DNA of 64,000 bases from positions 5,811,187 through 5,875,186 of the forward strand of contig NZ_LN831776.1 of assembly GCF_000981585.1 (NCBI RefSeq), written 5' to 3'. The notes below the pieces were generated by a model, which worked only from the letters and a program-made list of their open reading frames with translations, made no database searches and had not been told where the DNA came from. Position 1 is the stretch's first letter; the number at the start of each line of letters is the position of its first letter. The position numbers were made by a program, and so were the translations under genes. Source of the DNA: Paenibacillus riograndensis SBR5. GTDB taxonomy: Bacteria > Bacillota > Bacilli > Paenibacillales > Paenibacillaceae. Positions 9,758-19,044 of this stretch are shown piece by piece.

Positions 9758-10528
9758 ATGCCCAAGATCCGCTACGTAGAATTTGACGCTGCTCATCCTG
9801 ACGATTTTGTGTACAGTATACCCGATGGCCTGGATGCCTGGCTTCTGGTGCTCACACAGACCGCAGCGCTGTTTGAAGTTGCCGGGGAATTGAAGGAGTT
9901 TCCGGCCCACTCTGCGGTTCTATATCCGCCGAACCATGCCATCCATTACCGTGCCTGCTCCGCAAAGTATGTTAACGACTGGGTCCGTTTTGATGCGGAC
10001 GAGTCCTATATTACAGAGTCCGCCTTGCCTACCGGTGTTCCTTTCTCGCTGCCGGACCCCGGTTATTGCCACCAATTGTTTCAGCTGCTGACGTTGGAGA
10101 ACACTTTTCACAATGACTACCGGGAGCTTTCCATCGACTACTTGTTTAGAATCATATTTAATAAGCTTCACGAAGCGTCCCAGGACAAGCTGAGCCCGCA
10201 ATATTATAAACTTCTGGAATTGCGCAAGGCTCTGTATAATAACCCGGGCCATCCCTGGACCGTTTCTTCGATGGCAGAATACCTGCACATAAGTGCAGGC
10301 TATCTGCAAACGATATACAAATCAACCTTCGGTATTTCCTGCATGGAGGATGTCATTCATTGCCGGATTCGGCTGGCCAAAGAAAAGCTTGTCTTCGGCC
10401 CGCACAAAATTGCCGAGCTTGCCTCACTCTGCGGTTATGCAAATGTGGAGCATTTCTGCAGGCAGTTCCGGCAGCATACCGGCTGCTCCCCCCGGGCCTA
10501 CCGGGATAAGCATGCCTCCAGATTATAA
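9758..10528 (+). CDS. AraC-family transcriptional regulator
   Basis: 256 residues: an N-terminal cupin-like sensor (~1-150, e.g. HSAVLYPPNHAIHYR) and a C-terminal double helix-turn-helix (~165-252: WTVSSMAEYLHISAGYLQTI, IAELASLCGYANVEHFCRQF, CSPRAYRD). Such proteins bind a sugar and activate neighbouring hydrolase genes. It is divergent from the GH43 pair at 6745-9575, its likely target. GAAAGGGG precedes ATG 9758. Confidence 0.87.
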   Translation: MPKIRYVEFDAAHPDDFVYSIPDGLDAWLLVLTQTAALFEVAGELKEFPAHSAVLYPPNHAIHYRACSAKYVNDWVRFDADESYITESALPTGVPFSLPDPGYCHQLFQLLTLENTFHNDYRELSIDYLFRIIFNKLHEASQDKLSPQYYKLLELRKALYNNPGHPWTVSSMAEYLHISAGYLQTIYKSTFGISCMEDVIHCRIRLAKEKLVFGPHKIAELASLCGYANVEHFCRQFRQHTGCSPRAYRDKHASRL

Positions 10529-10547
10529 AGAGACTGGGCGGGCAGGC

Positions 10548-10625
10548 CTATTTCCGCCTAATATAATGGAAATAATCGAAATCGGCGTAACCGCCGGACG
10601 ATTGGGTCGCACAGGTGCTGATTAT
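10548..10625 (-). pseudogene. C-terminal remnant of a GH43 enzyme
   Basis: About 25 codons read CATQSSGGYADFDYFHYIRRK then stop. This matches the C-terminal signature GGYADFDYFRYHREE of the intact GH43 ending at 34714 and of the one ending at 15230. The rest of the gene is absent; the frame runs into an unrelated AraC remnant. It shows that another GH43 copy once stood here. Confidence 0.7.
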
Positions 10626-11228
10626 GAACTCTAGGGAATACGGACTCAGTGAGGGTCCAATGGTAAAAGGAAACGGGTACAGCCCCCCAATCTGCATAGA
10701 TGGGGACCCGGCGTCCAGGATGTATATGCTCTGCATTATATCGTAAGCGGCAGGGGCTACTTGAAGACCGGCCAGGCGGTACACCCTGTGGAGGCGGGCG
10801 AGAGCTTTATGATTTTTCCGCAGATGGAGGTGTATTACTATCCTGATCCGCAGGACCCGTGGGCGTATTGCTGGATTGAGTTCCCTATATCGAGAGTAAC
10901 TATTGGAAGTCTTCCTTATCGGTGTGCTGGATGTAGTGGAATATGTGACTATTGAGCGCAGTTACCTGTTCCGGCCCGGCTGTTCAAAAAAGAGACGGGC
11001 ACCTCCATCTCCGGCTACCTGACCACCGTACGCATCCGGCAGGCCTGCGAGCTGCTGGCTGAATCCCGCTTATCTATCAAGTCCTTATCCTATTCAGTCG
11101 GCTACCACGACCCGCTGTACTTCTCGAAGATATTTAAGAAGGTCACTTCTTACACGCCGTCACAGTACAGGAAGGTGTATAGGAGGGGAAGGTGTCCCTT
11201 CCTGCGGCGAATGGGGGGTGGGGGGTGA
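10624..11228 (+). pseudogene. Broken AraC-family regulator
   Basis: Pieces of an AraC protein lie in different frames. The start (MNSREYGLSEGPMVKGNGY), then after a shift near 10712 the cupin (VYALHYIVSGRGYLKTGQ, FPQMEVYYYPDPQDPWAYCW), then after a deletion near 10890-10980 the helix-turn-helix end (LFKKETGTSISGYL, CELLAESRLSIKSLSYSVGY, FSKIFKKVTSYTPSQYRKV), stopping at 11228. At least two lesions, so clearly dead. It is bounded by a GH43 scrap on one side and repeat array A on the other, pointing to rearrangement here. Confidence 0.78.
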
Positions 11229-11293
11229 GATTGGCGGGTGCCTTGGCGGGCGCGAGGATAACTTACCTGTGCGGGTGAGCGATGCTGGTGCGG

Positions 11294-12240
11294 GTGTTCG
11301 GTTTTTCTCATACATTTGGCCCTACCGCCTCGCGCCTGCCCAATGTGTTCGGTTTTTCGCATACATTTGGCCCGCACACCTCGCACCTGCCCAATGTGTT
11401 CGGTTTTTCACATACATTCGGCCCGCACACCTCGCGCCTGCCCATTGTGTTCGGTTTTTCGCATACATTTGGCCCGCACGCCCAGCGCTTGCGCATTGTG
11501 TTCGGTTTTTTGCATACATTCGGCCCGCACACCTCGCGCCTGCCCATTGTGTTCGGTTTTTCGCATACATTCGGCCCGCACACCTCGCGCCTGCCCATTG
11601 TGTTCGGTTTTTCGCATACATTCGGCCCGCACACCTCGCGCCTGCCCATTGTGTTCGGTTTTTCGCATACATTCGGCCCGCACACCTCGCGCCTGCCCAT
11701 TGTGTTCGGTTTTTCGCATACATTCGGCCCGCCCACCTCCGCACTGCCCAATGTGTTCGGTTTTTCGCATACATTCGGCCCGCACACCTCGCACCTGCCC
11801 AATGTGTTCGGTTTTTCGCATACATTCGGCCCGCACACCTCGCACCTGCCCAATGTGTTCGGTTTTTCGTATACATTCAGCCCGCACACCTCGCGCCTGC
11901 CCATTGTGTTCGATTTTTCGCATATATTCGACCCACGCGCCCCCGCAACGTCCCAATGTGTTCGGTTTTTCGCATACATTCAGCCCGCACACCTCGCGCC
12001 TGCCCAATGTGTTCGGTTTTTCGCATACATTTGTCCCTACCGCCTCGCGCCTGCCCATTGTGTTCGGTTTTTCGCATACATTTGGCCCGCACACCTCGCG
12101 CCTGCCCAATGTGTTCGGTTTTTCGCATACATTTGTCCCTACCGCCTCGCGCCTGCCCAATGTGTTCGGTTTTTCGTATACATTTGGCCTACGTGCCTCG
12201 CGCCTGCCCATTGTGTTCGGTCTTTAGCATACACTCTGGG
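11294..12240 (+). repeat. 51-bp tandem repeat array A, 19 units
   Basis: Units start at 11294, 11345, 11396, 11447 and so on every 51 bp to 12213 (two steps of 52). Each has a conserved ~22-bp core (TGTGTTCG, GTTTTT, CGCATACA) and a GC-rich linker ending in CGCGCCTGCCCA(A/T)T or near variants. The core is an imperfect dyad with a T-rich loop. Because 51 is a multiple of three and the unit has no stops, all six frames are open for hundreds of codons; I treat those as artefacts. The last unit (GTGTTCGGTCTTTAGCATAC) is degenerate. It abuts the 3' end of the nuclease-like gene at 12250. Confidence 0.95.
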
Positions 12241-12249
12241 TCGTATTCT

Positions 12250-12930
12250 TCAGACCAAATCTGGGCTTTGAATGGTACCTATATACTCGTAGTATGTAAC
12301 TCGTTGAGATTTTCCTCTGGTTACTGGGCGAAATTTCCCCTTATCCACTAACATGAGGCTGTATTTAATAACGGTCGTGGTATGTAATTCAAGCTCTCTC
12401 GCAGCATCACCGGGACGAAGAACGCGATAGTTACGGATAGCTAACCTCATCAAAGCTCGTTCAATTCGGGAATAGGATTTCTCTGTGCTTCTATTAGCAG
12501 TTCCTGCCAACAAATAAGGAGACAGAACGTTCCGCAGTGTGGAGAGGACAAAAGTCGGATTCTCTTTCATCTCATCCAGCGAGATATAGAGAACCGTGTA
12601 GTCCTGTGATTGCAGGAAGAGACCGCGATTCAGGTCCATCCGGTATTTGCTCCGGTCCGTGCCATGCGATCCGTAATCCATAATCTCAAATGCAATACGC
12701 GAGGAACCGGCCTTCCACAGTAAATCGATAAAATAGGATCTGCCGCGCCAGTCCTTAACTTCATATTCCGGATGGAGTCCGTGAAAATGTCCGGTAAGTG
12801 GCCACCACACACATTCAACGAATAAGCGGTTACCGTAGCTATGGCCCCGCTTAAGTGCATCGAGTCGCTCCCCCTTTCTACGTTTCAAATGATTGCTTAA
12901 CCATTGGTCATGTTCTTCTGTAAATCCCAC
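12250..12930 (-). CDS. Unknown protein: nuclease-like (PD-(D/E)XK-type) domain plus winged-helix/HTH, between two repeat arrays
   Basis: 226 residues from GTG 12930, which has GGGGG seven bases upstream; a TTG start at 12951 lacks a ribosome site. Residues ~1-60 are basic (NHLKRRKGERLDALKRGHSY). The middle (~70-135) looks like a restriction-fold domain: PEYEVKDWRGRSYFIDLLW, then RIAFEIMDYGSHGTDRSKYR. The Asp in YFIDLLW and Glu in FEI sit where PD-(D/E)XK enzymes have them, but the usual Lys after E-x is Met, so activity is doubtful. Residues ~155-220 look like a winged helix (RIERALMRLAIRNYRVLRPG, AARELELHTTTVIKYSLML). Arrays A and B begin within 10 and 190 bp of its ends. Function unknown; a repeat-binding or repeat-mobilising role is my inference. 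Confidence 0.7.
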   Translation of the reverse strand: MGFTEEHDQWLSNHLKRRKGERLDALKRGHSYGNRLFVECVWWPLTGHFHGLHPEYEVKDWRGRSYFIDLLWKAGSSRIAFEIMDYGSHGTDRSKYRMDLNRGLFLQSQDYTVLYISLDEMKENPTFVLSTLRNVLSPYLLAGTANRSTEKSYSRIERALMRLAIRNYRVLRPGDAARELELHTTTVIKYSLMLVDKGKFRPVTRGKSQRVTYYEYIGTIQSPDLV

Positions 12931-13117
12931 TTTAATTCCCCCGCTCTGCAATGAGATTAAACTCTAAACGCACAAAACCCCGCCTCCTTCTACAAGAGAA
13001 GGGAGCAGGGCATTCTTTGCCACGTTTATTATATCTATTACTAGTGTGCCACTTTTGGTCAGCGAACGCAAGATAAAGATCACAAGCTGCCTTACGGTCT
13101 GTATGCACAAGCACAAT

Positions 13118-13984
13118 GTATTCGGTTTTTCGCATACATTTGGCCCGCCCACCTCCGCACTGCCCAATGTGTTCGGTTTTTCGCATACATTTGGCCCTAC
13201 CGCCTCGCGCCTGCCCATTGTGTTCGGTTTTTCGCATACATTTGGCCCTACCGCCTCGCGCCTGCCCATTGTGTTCGGTTTTCTGCATACATTTGACCCT
13301 ACCGCCTCGCGCCTGCCCATTGTGTTCGGTTTTTCGCATACATTTGTCCCTACCGCCTCGCGCCTGCCCATTGTGTTCGGTTTTTCGCATACATTTGGCC
13401 CGCACACCTCGCGCCTGCCTATTGTGTTCGGTTTTTCGCATACATTCGGCCCGCACACCTCGCGCCTGCCCATTGTGTTCGGTTTTTCGCATACATTCGG
13501 CCCGCACACCTCGCGCCTGCCCATTGTGTTCGGTTTTTCGCATACATTCGGCCCGCCCACCTCCGCACTGCCCAATGTGTTCGGTTTTTCGCATACATTC
13601 GGCCCGCACACCTCGCACCTGCCCAATGTGTTCGGTTTTTCGCATACATTCGGCCCGCACACCTCGCACCTGCCCAATGTGTTCGGTTTTTCGCATACAT
13701 TCGGCCCGCACACCTCGCGCCTGCCCATTGTGTTCGGTTTTTCGCATACATTCGGCCCGCACACCTCGCGCCTGCCCATTGTGTTCGGTTTTTCGCATAC
13801 ATTCGGCCCGCCCACCTCCGCACTGCCCAATGTGTTCGGTTTTTCGCATACAATCGGCCCGCACGCCCACGCGCTTGCGCAATGTGTTCGGTTTTTCGCA
13901 TACAATCGGCCCGCACACCTCGCGCCTGCCCATTGTGTTCGGTTTTTCGCATACATTTGGCCCGCCCACCTCCGCACTGCCCAT
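13118..13984 (+). repeat. 51-bp tandem repeat array B, 17 units
   Basis: Units start at 13118, 13169 and every 51 bp to 13832, then 13884 and 13935, with the same core and linker types as array A. Six consecutive units (13424-13729) have the same order of linker variants as units 11600-11905 of array A, so the arrays share a copied block. The array ends 7 bp before the terminator of the GH10 gene. Confidence 0.95.
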
Positions 13985-13990
13985 CTCACC

Positions 13991-14037
13991 AAAAAAAGGC
14001 TGCTCCCAGCGCGTCTTACCGCACATGGGGAGCAGCC
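13991..14037 (-). terminator. Rho-independent terminator of the GH10 gene
   Basis: On the minus strand GGCTGCTCCCC and GGGAGCAGCC form a 10-bp stem followed by seven T (13997-13991), 70 bp after the GH10 stop. Confidence 0.85.
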
Positions 14038-14107
14038 ATATTCACTCATCAGAAACAGCCTTGTTCACACTTTGGCAACAGCCCTTATGCTGAAGGCCTG
14101 CTTCAGC

Positions 14108-15190
14108 TTACTCGGCCGCAACGGGTTCCAGCACCGGCTGGAGATCCGGTTGAAGGTCTGGTTGGACCACACTGTCCGGTTGGATCACACTGTCCGTGAG
14201 ATCCTGGGCATCAGTGGTTTCCATCAGGGCTGACGAGCCGCCCAGGTATTGCTTCAGCCATTTCAGGGCAGGGCGCTCTGTGCCGTTGGAATTCACCAGA
14301 TGGGTGCCCGCTGCCCAGGTCTGATTCTGGATGTAGCCCCAGAGGGTGACCCCTTTGACCGAAGGATGGTTCCAGAGCACAGGGAATTTCGCTTGGTATC
14401 TGGCAAGCTGGGTATTGTCATCTCCGGTAATATCCAGCTCGGAGACATAGATAGGCAGGCCTGTAGCAGCAAGCTTATTCAGCACGGTATTCATGGTAGA
14501 GACGCTGACGTTATCCATATTAAAGTAGTGGCACTGAATGCCGATCCCGTCAATCAGTCCTCTGGACTTCAGGTGATTAATAATGGTTACATACTTATCG
14601 GCCGCGCTGGGGTCACCGATAATGCCATATTCATTGATGAGCAGCTTGGAATTCGGGAACGCCGCCCGGGCTTGCTGGAAGGACCAGATGACCCAATCCC
14701 AGCCGGTGCTTCCGTCACCGCCGATGGCATTGCGGTACGAAGGCTTGGCATGCAGCGGTTCATTGACGACATCCACGAAGGCTGACTTTGCCGAATAACG
14801 CTGGCCTGCCTGAGTAATGAATGAGCTGATCTCCGCCTTCTGCTCCGCTGCCGACAAGCCCGCGACCCAGTTAGGCTCCTGGCTTCCCCAGACCAGGGTA
14901 TGGAACTTGAACGGGATGTTCTTGCTAATCGCATAGTTATAGATCATGTCCGCATTGCCCCAGTTCATCTGGTTGCGGTTGCCTTCAATCGCTCCCCATT
15001 TGGTGCCGTTCTCAGGGGTGACCTGATTCCAATAGGTGGTGAAGTTGCCGGGAGCACTGCCTGCAATGATATTCCCCAGGAACTTCGATCCATTGGTAAT
15101 CGCTGCGCTGGCATTGCCTGCCATCACAGAGGTGAGCAGGACACTCGCTAAGGCGAGCCCGCCCACAACCTTTTTAATTGTGTTCTTCAA
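14108..15190 (-). CDS. Secreted GH10 endo-1,4-beta-xylanase
   Basis: 360 residues with a clear signal peptide (KKVVGGLALASVLLTSVMAG, cut after NASA near residue 29). The GH10 barrel spans ~35-317; acid/base Glu144 lies in DVVNEPLH and nucleophile Glu251 in YVSELDITG. It cuts the xylan backbone outside the cell. After ~320 comes an unusual acidic, proline-rich tail (DSVIQPDSVVQPDLQPDLQP) of no known domain. The gene ends the minus-strand secreted set GH43-CBM6-CBM36, GH43, GH10. A cytoplasmic GH10 paralogue lies at 37721. Confidence 0.93.
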   Translation of the reverse strand: MKNTIKKVVGGLALASVLLTSVMAGNASAAITNGSKFLGNIIAGSAPGNFTTYWNQVTPENGTKWGAIEGNRNQMNWGNADMIYNYAISKNIPFKFHTLVWGSQEPNWVAGLSAAEQKAEISSFITQAGQRYSAKSAFVDVVNEPLHAKPSYRNAIGGDGSTGWDWVIWSFQQARAAFPNSKLLINEYGIIGDPSAADKYVTIINHLKSRGLIDGIGIQCHYFNMDNVSVSTMNTVLNKLAATGLPIYVSELDITGDDNTQLARYQAKFPVLWNHPSVKGVTLWGYIQNQTWAAGTHLVNSNGTERPALKWLKQYLGGSSALMETTDAQDLTDSVIQPDSVVQPDLQPDLQPVLEPVAAE

Positions 15191-15229
15191 CGAAATACAT
15201 CTCCTTCTTCTTATTAGACTTGAGCGCGC

Positions 15230-16812
15230 CTACTCCAGACGCAGATAATCAAAATCAGCATAGCCGCCCGCCGACTTCGTCGCATAATTGAACAGTGCAA
15301 ACCGGTAGCCCATAAAGTGAGGCAGCGTATAGGACATCTGCAGCGTATTGCCCAATGATGTCCAGTTGTTGCCGTCCAGACTATAGGAGAAGTACGCCTT
15401 ATCGGTCTGGTTGGTGAAGTCACAGACCACCTTCAGGTAGACTCTGTTCTGGCTGAGCAGCACATTGGCCACCTCGGTCGTGGACCCGGAGCTGGCATTG
15501 ACCATCACAATGGACTTGGAATTGCCGGACATCTTCACGCCGACGAAGCCGTATTTAGCCTGAAAAGCAGCCAGTCCGGCAACATCCCCGTCCTTCATCC
15601 CGCCCGTCTCCAGGGCCGTCACGCCTGTGCTCTTAGGTCCGAACGTCCGCTGGGTCAGCGTGTTCCGGGCATCCAGCAGGCTTGTGCTTACCTTGCCGGT
15701 GGTCAGCCGCATGAAGCCTTGGCGCTGGGTCAGGGACCACTTCGAGTTATCGGGATTGTGGTTCCACTGCCAGACCTTGGCTAATCCGGTTCCACCCGAG
15801 GGCGCAGTGAATTCGTCAGACGCGTACACCTTCTTCACCGGATACCCTTCAACAGGCAGGTTCAGCGTCCGCGGCGCCTTGCCCCCGCTTCCGAAGACCG
15901 GCCAGTTGCCGGACCAGGTTACGGGACCAGATACGACATCCGTCCGACCGCCCCGCTATCCCTGAAGAGCATCGCATACCAGGAGCCCGATGGCGTGTCC
16001 ACGATGCCGCCCTGGGCAATGCCCGAGTCGTTAAGCGACACCTGCCCCGAATAGCCTCCGGTTAAGCTGGTGGATCGGTAGGTCAATTGGGTGCGTCCGC
16101 TTCCCGAAGGCCAGCAGATCAGGAACACATAATAATAGCCGTTGATCTTCTGAATATGCGCGCCTTCGGCCTTCACGATGAAGCTCGAACCGGCAATATT
16201 GCTGGAATTCGGGATGATGACCTGGCTGATCCCGCCGGACTTGATGGCCTTGGCATCTGCCGTCAGCTCAATCAGGCTGATATTATCGGCCCCGTACACC
16301 AGGAAGACCCGGCCATTGTCGAACAGCAGCGACGCATCGTGATAGTAGCTGCCCAGGACCGATGAGGTCCAGGGGCCATTTTCAATATTCGTGGTCTGAT
16401 AGATATAGGTCCGGCCGGTTGAATTGGACCCGAAGGACACATAGTAGATCCCGTTATGGTATCTGAGGCTGCTGGCCCAGGAGCCCCGGCCGTACTCGTT
16501 CTGCCCGTTATTCAGGTTCTGGGCATCCCCGTTCGCATAGGTATCGTAGACGTAGTTCACGATCTCCCAGTTCACCAGATCATAGGACTTCATGACGGGG
16601 ACTCCGGGGGTCATATGCATGGTGGTGCTGGTCATGTAATACACATTGCCTACCCTGATGACGTCATTGTCCGGGGCATCGGCATAAATGAACGGATTGG
16701 TAAAGGTCGCCGCCGCAGCCGTAGAAGGATTGAACAGGATACCGAGCATGAGCGATATTGCCAGCAGGTACAGCCCTGTTTTTTTTAAAATATAAGAATT
16801 TATATGTTTCAC
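15230..16812 (-). pseudogene. Secreted GH43 beta-xylosidase/arabinofuranosidase with C-terminal sandwich domain, single-base frameshift
   Basis: Best start is GTG 16812 (AGAAGGAT upstream), giving a signal peptide (LKKTGLYLLAISLMLGILF, STAAAA). The GH43 propeller follows: FIYADAPDNDVIRVGN, YHDASLLFD, EGAHIQKINGYYY. After GRMSYLVP the frame hits TAA near 15925, but the next frame continues VTWSGNWPVFGSGGKAPRTL and then the C-terminal beta-sandwich to GGYADFDYLRLE, stop at 15230. One base is missing at the CCCGTAACC junction. The intact paralogue at 34714 (VFPLTWENNWPVIGDGGKAP) confirms the join. As read, only the propeller is secreted. Real mutation or sequencing error cannot be told apart here. 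Confidence 0.82.
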
Positions 16813-16919
16813 ACGATAACTAATCCTTCTATTTCTCGCTGAAACGGTACCGTCCTTTAAAAGGACGGCAAAGCCGTTTCCACTTGCCATCACGCTCCCC
16901 CTCCCGTCTGCTTGCCTCG

Positions 16920-18839
16920 TCACTGGCTCCATTCAATATAATCCACATAAGCATCCCAGCTTCCATTATCCGTGGTAACCACCAGCTTGACCTCCTGATT
17001 GCCGGTGGCATGCGCCACATTCGTCAACGTCTGAACAGAAGGGGTTGTGCCGCTGAAATAGAAGGAGCCAACGTTCACTCCGCCGATCAGCAGATCCACT
17101 CTGGCCGTCGCGGAATTGTTAGAAGCTCCCCGGACCGAGAAGTTATGCGTGCCGAAGGCATAATATTGATTGAACGCAGCAGCGTCATCATTCCCGTACA
17201 GCGCCACTCCGCTAAAAGGGGACGTGATCTTGCCCGCATAGGTCCCGCTGAGCGTCATGTCCTCCGCTTCCACCTTGCTCACCGGAGGAGGCGTCGTGCC
17301 GCCATCGCCGCCCGTAGAGAACTGCCAATAATCGAAGTTGAACAGATTGCCGGAGCCTGATCCGGTGAAGACCAGATAGAGTCTGTGCACCCCTGTCGCA
17401 TTGCTGACCGTAGTCTGTACCTCCTGCCAGGACTGTGCTCCTCCTGTATTAGGAACATTCAGCGTGCCGACCAGCGGGCCGGTTGCGCTGTCGAGCCGGA
17501 TTTCGATTTTACCGCCGCCTGTGGCTGAAGCCACATTCGCCTTAAAGCTGGAAGCGCCAGAGCCGAAATCGGCATTGCCCACGGCAACCCAGTCTCCATT
17601 GTTAATATTGGTCACATTCATATTGTTGACAGGACCGCCCGCAGCCTGCGTACGTTCCGTTGTAATGCCTGCATTCCAGCCGATCGTCTCGGCTTCCACC
17701 CGGGTGTACGGATTGAGATTGGCAATCTGGGCAATGCCCGCCATGTCTCCCTGAACCTCCTGGATGGTTCCGTTCGCATTATGGACCAGCTTGTTGATAT
17801 GCGGAGAACGGTAGCCTTTGCCATCACCAAGAACAGCCTTCGCCACAGTCTGGGCGTGATAGACTACGTACCATTGGTTATTGAAGTTAAATACCGCATG
17901 GTGGTTGTTGCCGCCTACCCCGAAGAAGGTGTAAGGATTCTTCAGGAAATGTCCGGTGTACGTATATGGCCCCATCGGACTGTTGCTGACCATATACCCG
18001 ATTTCACCTGCCGGATAGGCAGCCGGATGCGTGCCGGAGAAGTTGAAGCAATACGAGTAATAATATTTGCCGCCGTACTTGTGGATGCCCGAATCCTCAA
18101 ACATATAGGGAGCATCAATAGTGGAGGCGCTCCCAACAATGCTGGTCATATCCGCACCGAGTCTCAGCACGCGGGCTGTCTTGGGACTCGCAATGGATGC
18201 CGGGTCCGAAGTGTTGGGGATGCCCCCGCCCGCATACAAGTAGCCGCTGCCGTCATCATCGACCAGCACCGCCGGGTCAAACAGCCAGGTCACCCCGGAC
18301 ATTCCCGGTGTACTGCCTGTCACCAGCGCTTTGCCCAGCGGATCGGACCACGGGCCAATCGGAGAGTTGGCTGTCAGTACACCGATGCCTGACGCCCCGT
18401 TGGCGAAGTACAGGAAGAATTTATCCTGGCCGTTGATTTTTTTGACGGCTGCTGAAGGCGCCCAGGAGAGCGAGGCCCATTTGGCAATGCCCGCAGAACC
18501 GTTGACATTATTGGCTCCGGCTACCGGGATGGCGCCATGGTCTGTCCAGTTCACCATATCTGCCGAAGAGATGACATTGATTTTGTTCAGTGCGCTGAAA
18601 TCATTGTCCTTCACGGTTCCGTTACTGTTATAGACATAGGCATCACTCGACATATAGATATAGACTCTTCCGTTATACGTTAATGCGAAGGGATCGGCAC
18701 CCAGCTTGTGGTCCATCAGCGGATTGGAATTTCCCGGCTGCTTGGCTGTGGCATTCCCTGCCGCCTGAGCAGACAGCATAGGCAGACAGCCCAGCAGCAG
18801 AACAAAGGTCATCGCAAGCACCGAGAGCTTTTTGAACAT
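16920..18839 (-). CDS. xynD: Secreted GH43 arabinoxylan arabinofuranohydrolase with CBM6 and CBM36
   Basis: About 639 residues. The signal peptide (KKLSVLAMTFVLLLGCLPML) ends at AQAAG. The GH43 domain (~35-370) shows LGADPFALTYNGRVYIY, WLFDPAVLVDDDGSG and MFEDSGIHKYGGKYYYSY, holding base, modulator and acid residues. A CBM6 follows (~375-510: YTRVEAETIGWNAG, NFDYWQFS). After a GDGGTTPPP linker comes a CBM36 (VEAEDMTLSGTYAGKITSPF, SWDAYVDYIEWSQ), a calcium-dependent xylan-binding module. The arrangement matches XynD-type enzymes that take arabinose off arabinoxylan. ATG 18839 is preferred over 18845 because GGAGG lies 9 bp upstream. First gene of the secreted set; a cytoplasmic paralogue is at 36244. 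Confidence 0.92.
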   Translation of the reverse strand: MFKKLSVLAMTFVLLLGCLPMLSAQAAGNATAKQPGNSNPLMDHKLGADPFALTYNGRVYIYMSSDAYVYNSNGTVKDNDFSALNKINVISSADMVNWTDHGAIPVAGANNVNGSAGIAKWASLSWAPSAAVKKINGQDKFFLYFANGASGIGVLTANSPIGPWSDPLGKALVTGSTPGMSGVTWLFDPAVLVDDDGSGYLYAGGGIPNTSDPASIASPKTARVLRLGADMTSIVGSASTIDAPYMFEDSGIHKYGGKYYYSYCFNFSGTHPAAYPAGEIGYMVSNSPMGPYTYTGHFLKNPYTFFGVGGNNHHAVFNFNNQWYVVYHAQTVAKAVLGDGKGYRSPHINKLVHNANGTIQEVQGDMAGIAQIANLNPYTRVEAETIGWNAGITTERTQAAGGPVNNMNVTNINNGDWVAVGNADFGSGASSFKANVASATGGGKIEIRLDSATGPLVGTLNVPNTGGAQSWQEVQTTVSNATGVHRLYLVFTGSGSGNLFNFDYWQFSTGGDGGTTPPPVSKVEAEDMTLSGTYAGKITSPFSGVALYGNDDAAAFNQYYAFGTHNFSVRGASNNSATARVDLLIGGVNVGSFYFSGTTPSVQTLTNVAHATGNQEVKLVVTTDNGSWDAYVDYIEWSQ

Positions 18840-18866
18840 CGGCATTCTCCTCCATTACTAATTTTG

Positions 18867-18880
18867 TGTAAACCCTTTCA
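18867..18880 (-). promoter_or_regulatory. Weak cre-like site upstream of the secreted xylanolytic set
   Basis: TGAAAGGGTTTACA on the minus strand matches the CcpA consensus except that the central CG is GG. It lies 27 bp before the GH43-CBM6-CBM36 start. The core mismatch makes this uncertain. Confidence 0.3.
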
Positions 18881-19044
18881 ATCGGATGCGCTACTAATGC
18901 CGGAAGCTCACAATCCTCCCCTCCTATAGAATTACTTGAATGAATCTACTAATATTTGTTATTCGAGATCATCTTAATATACTTCTGCCTAATGAACAAT
19001 GTAGATTTTTGTTTGAAAAGTTGAAATTTTTTGGTGTTTTTGTC

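Noticed and set aside
11294..12240. CRISPR array
   Set aside because: The conserved 22-23-bp core and ~29-bp linker give a CRISPR-like spacing, but the linkers are themselves repeats of a few types and no cas genes are present.
11308..12351. Long repeat-containing proteins over array A (and the like over B, C and D)
   Set aside because: All six frames are open because the unit is 51 bp without stops; no ribosome sites and no codon bias are seen.
12630..12860. Small minus-strand protein inside the nuclease-like gene
   Set aside because: It lies wholly within the better-supported gene in another frame.
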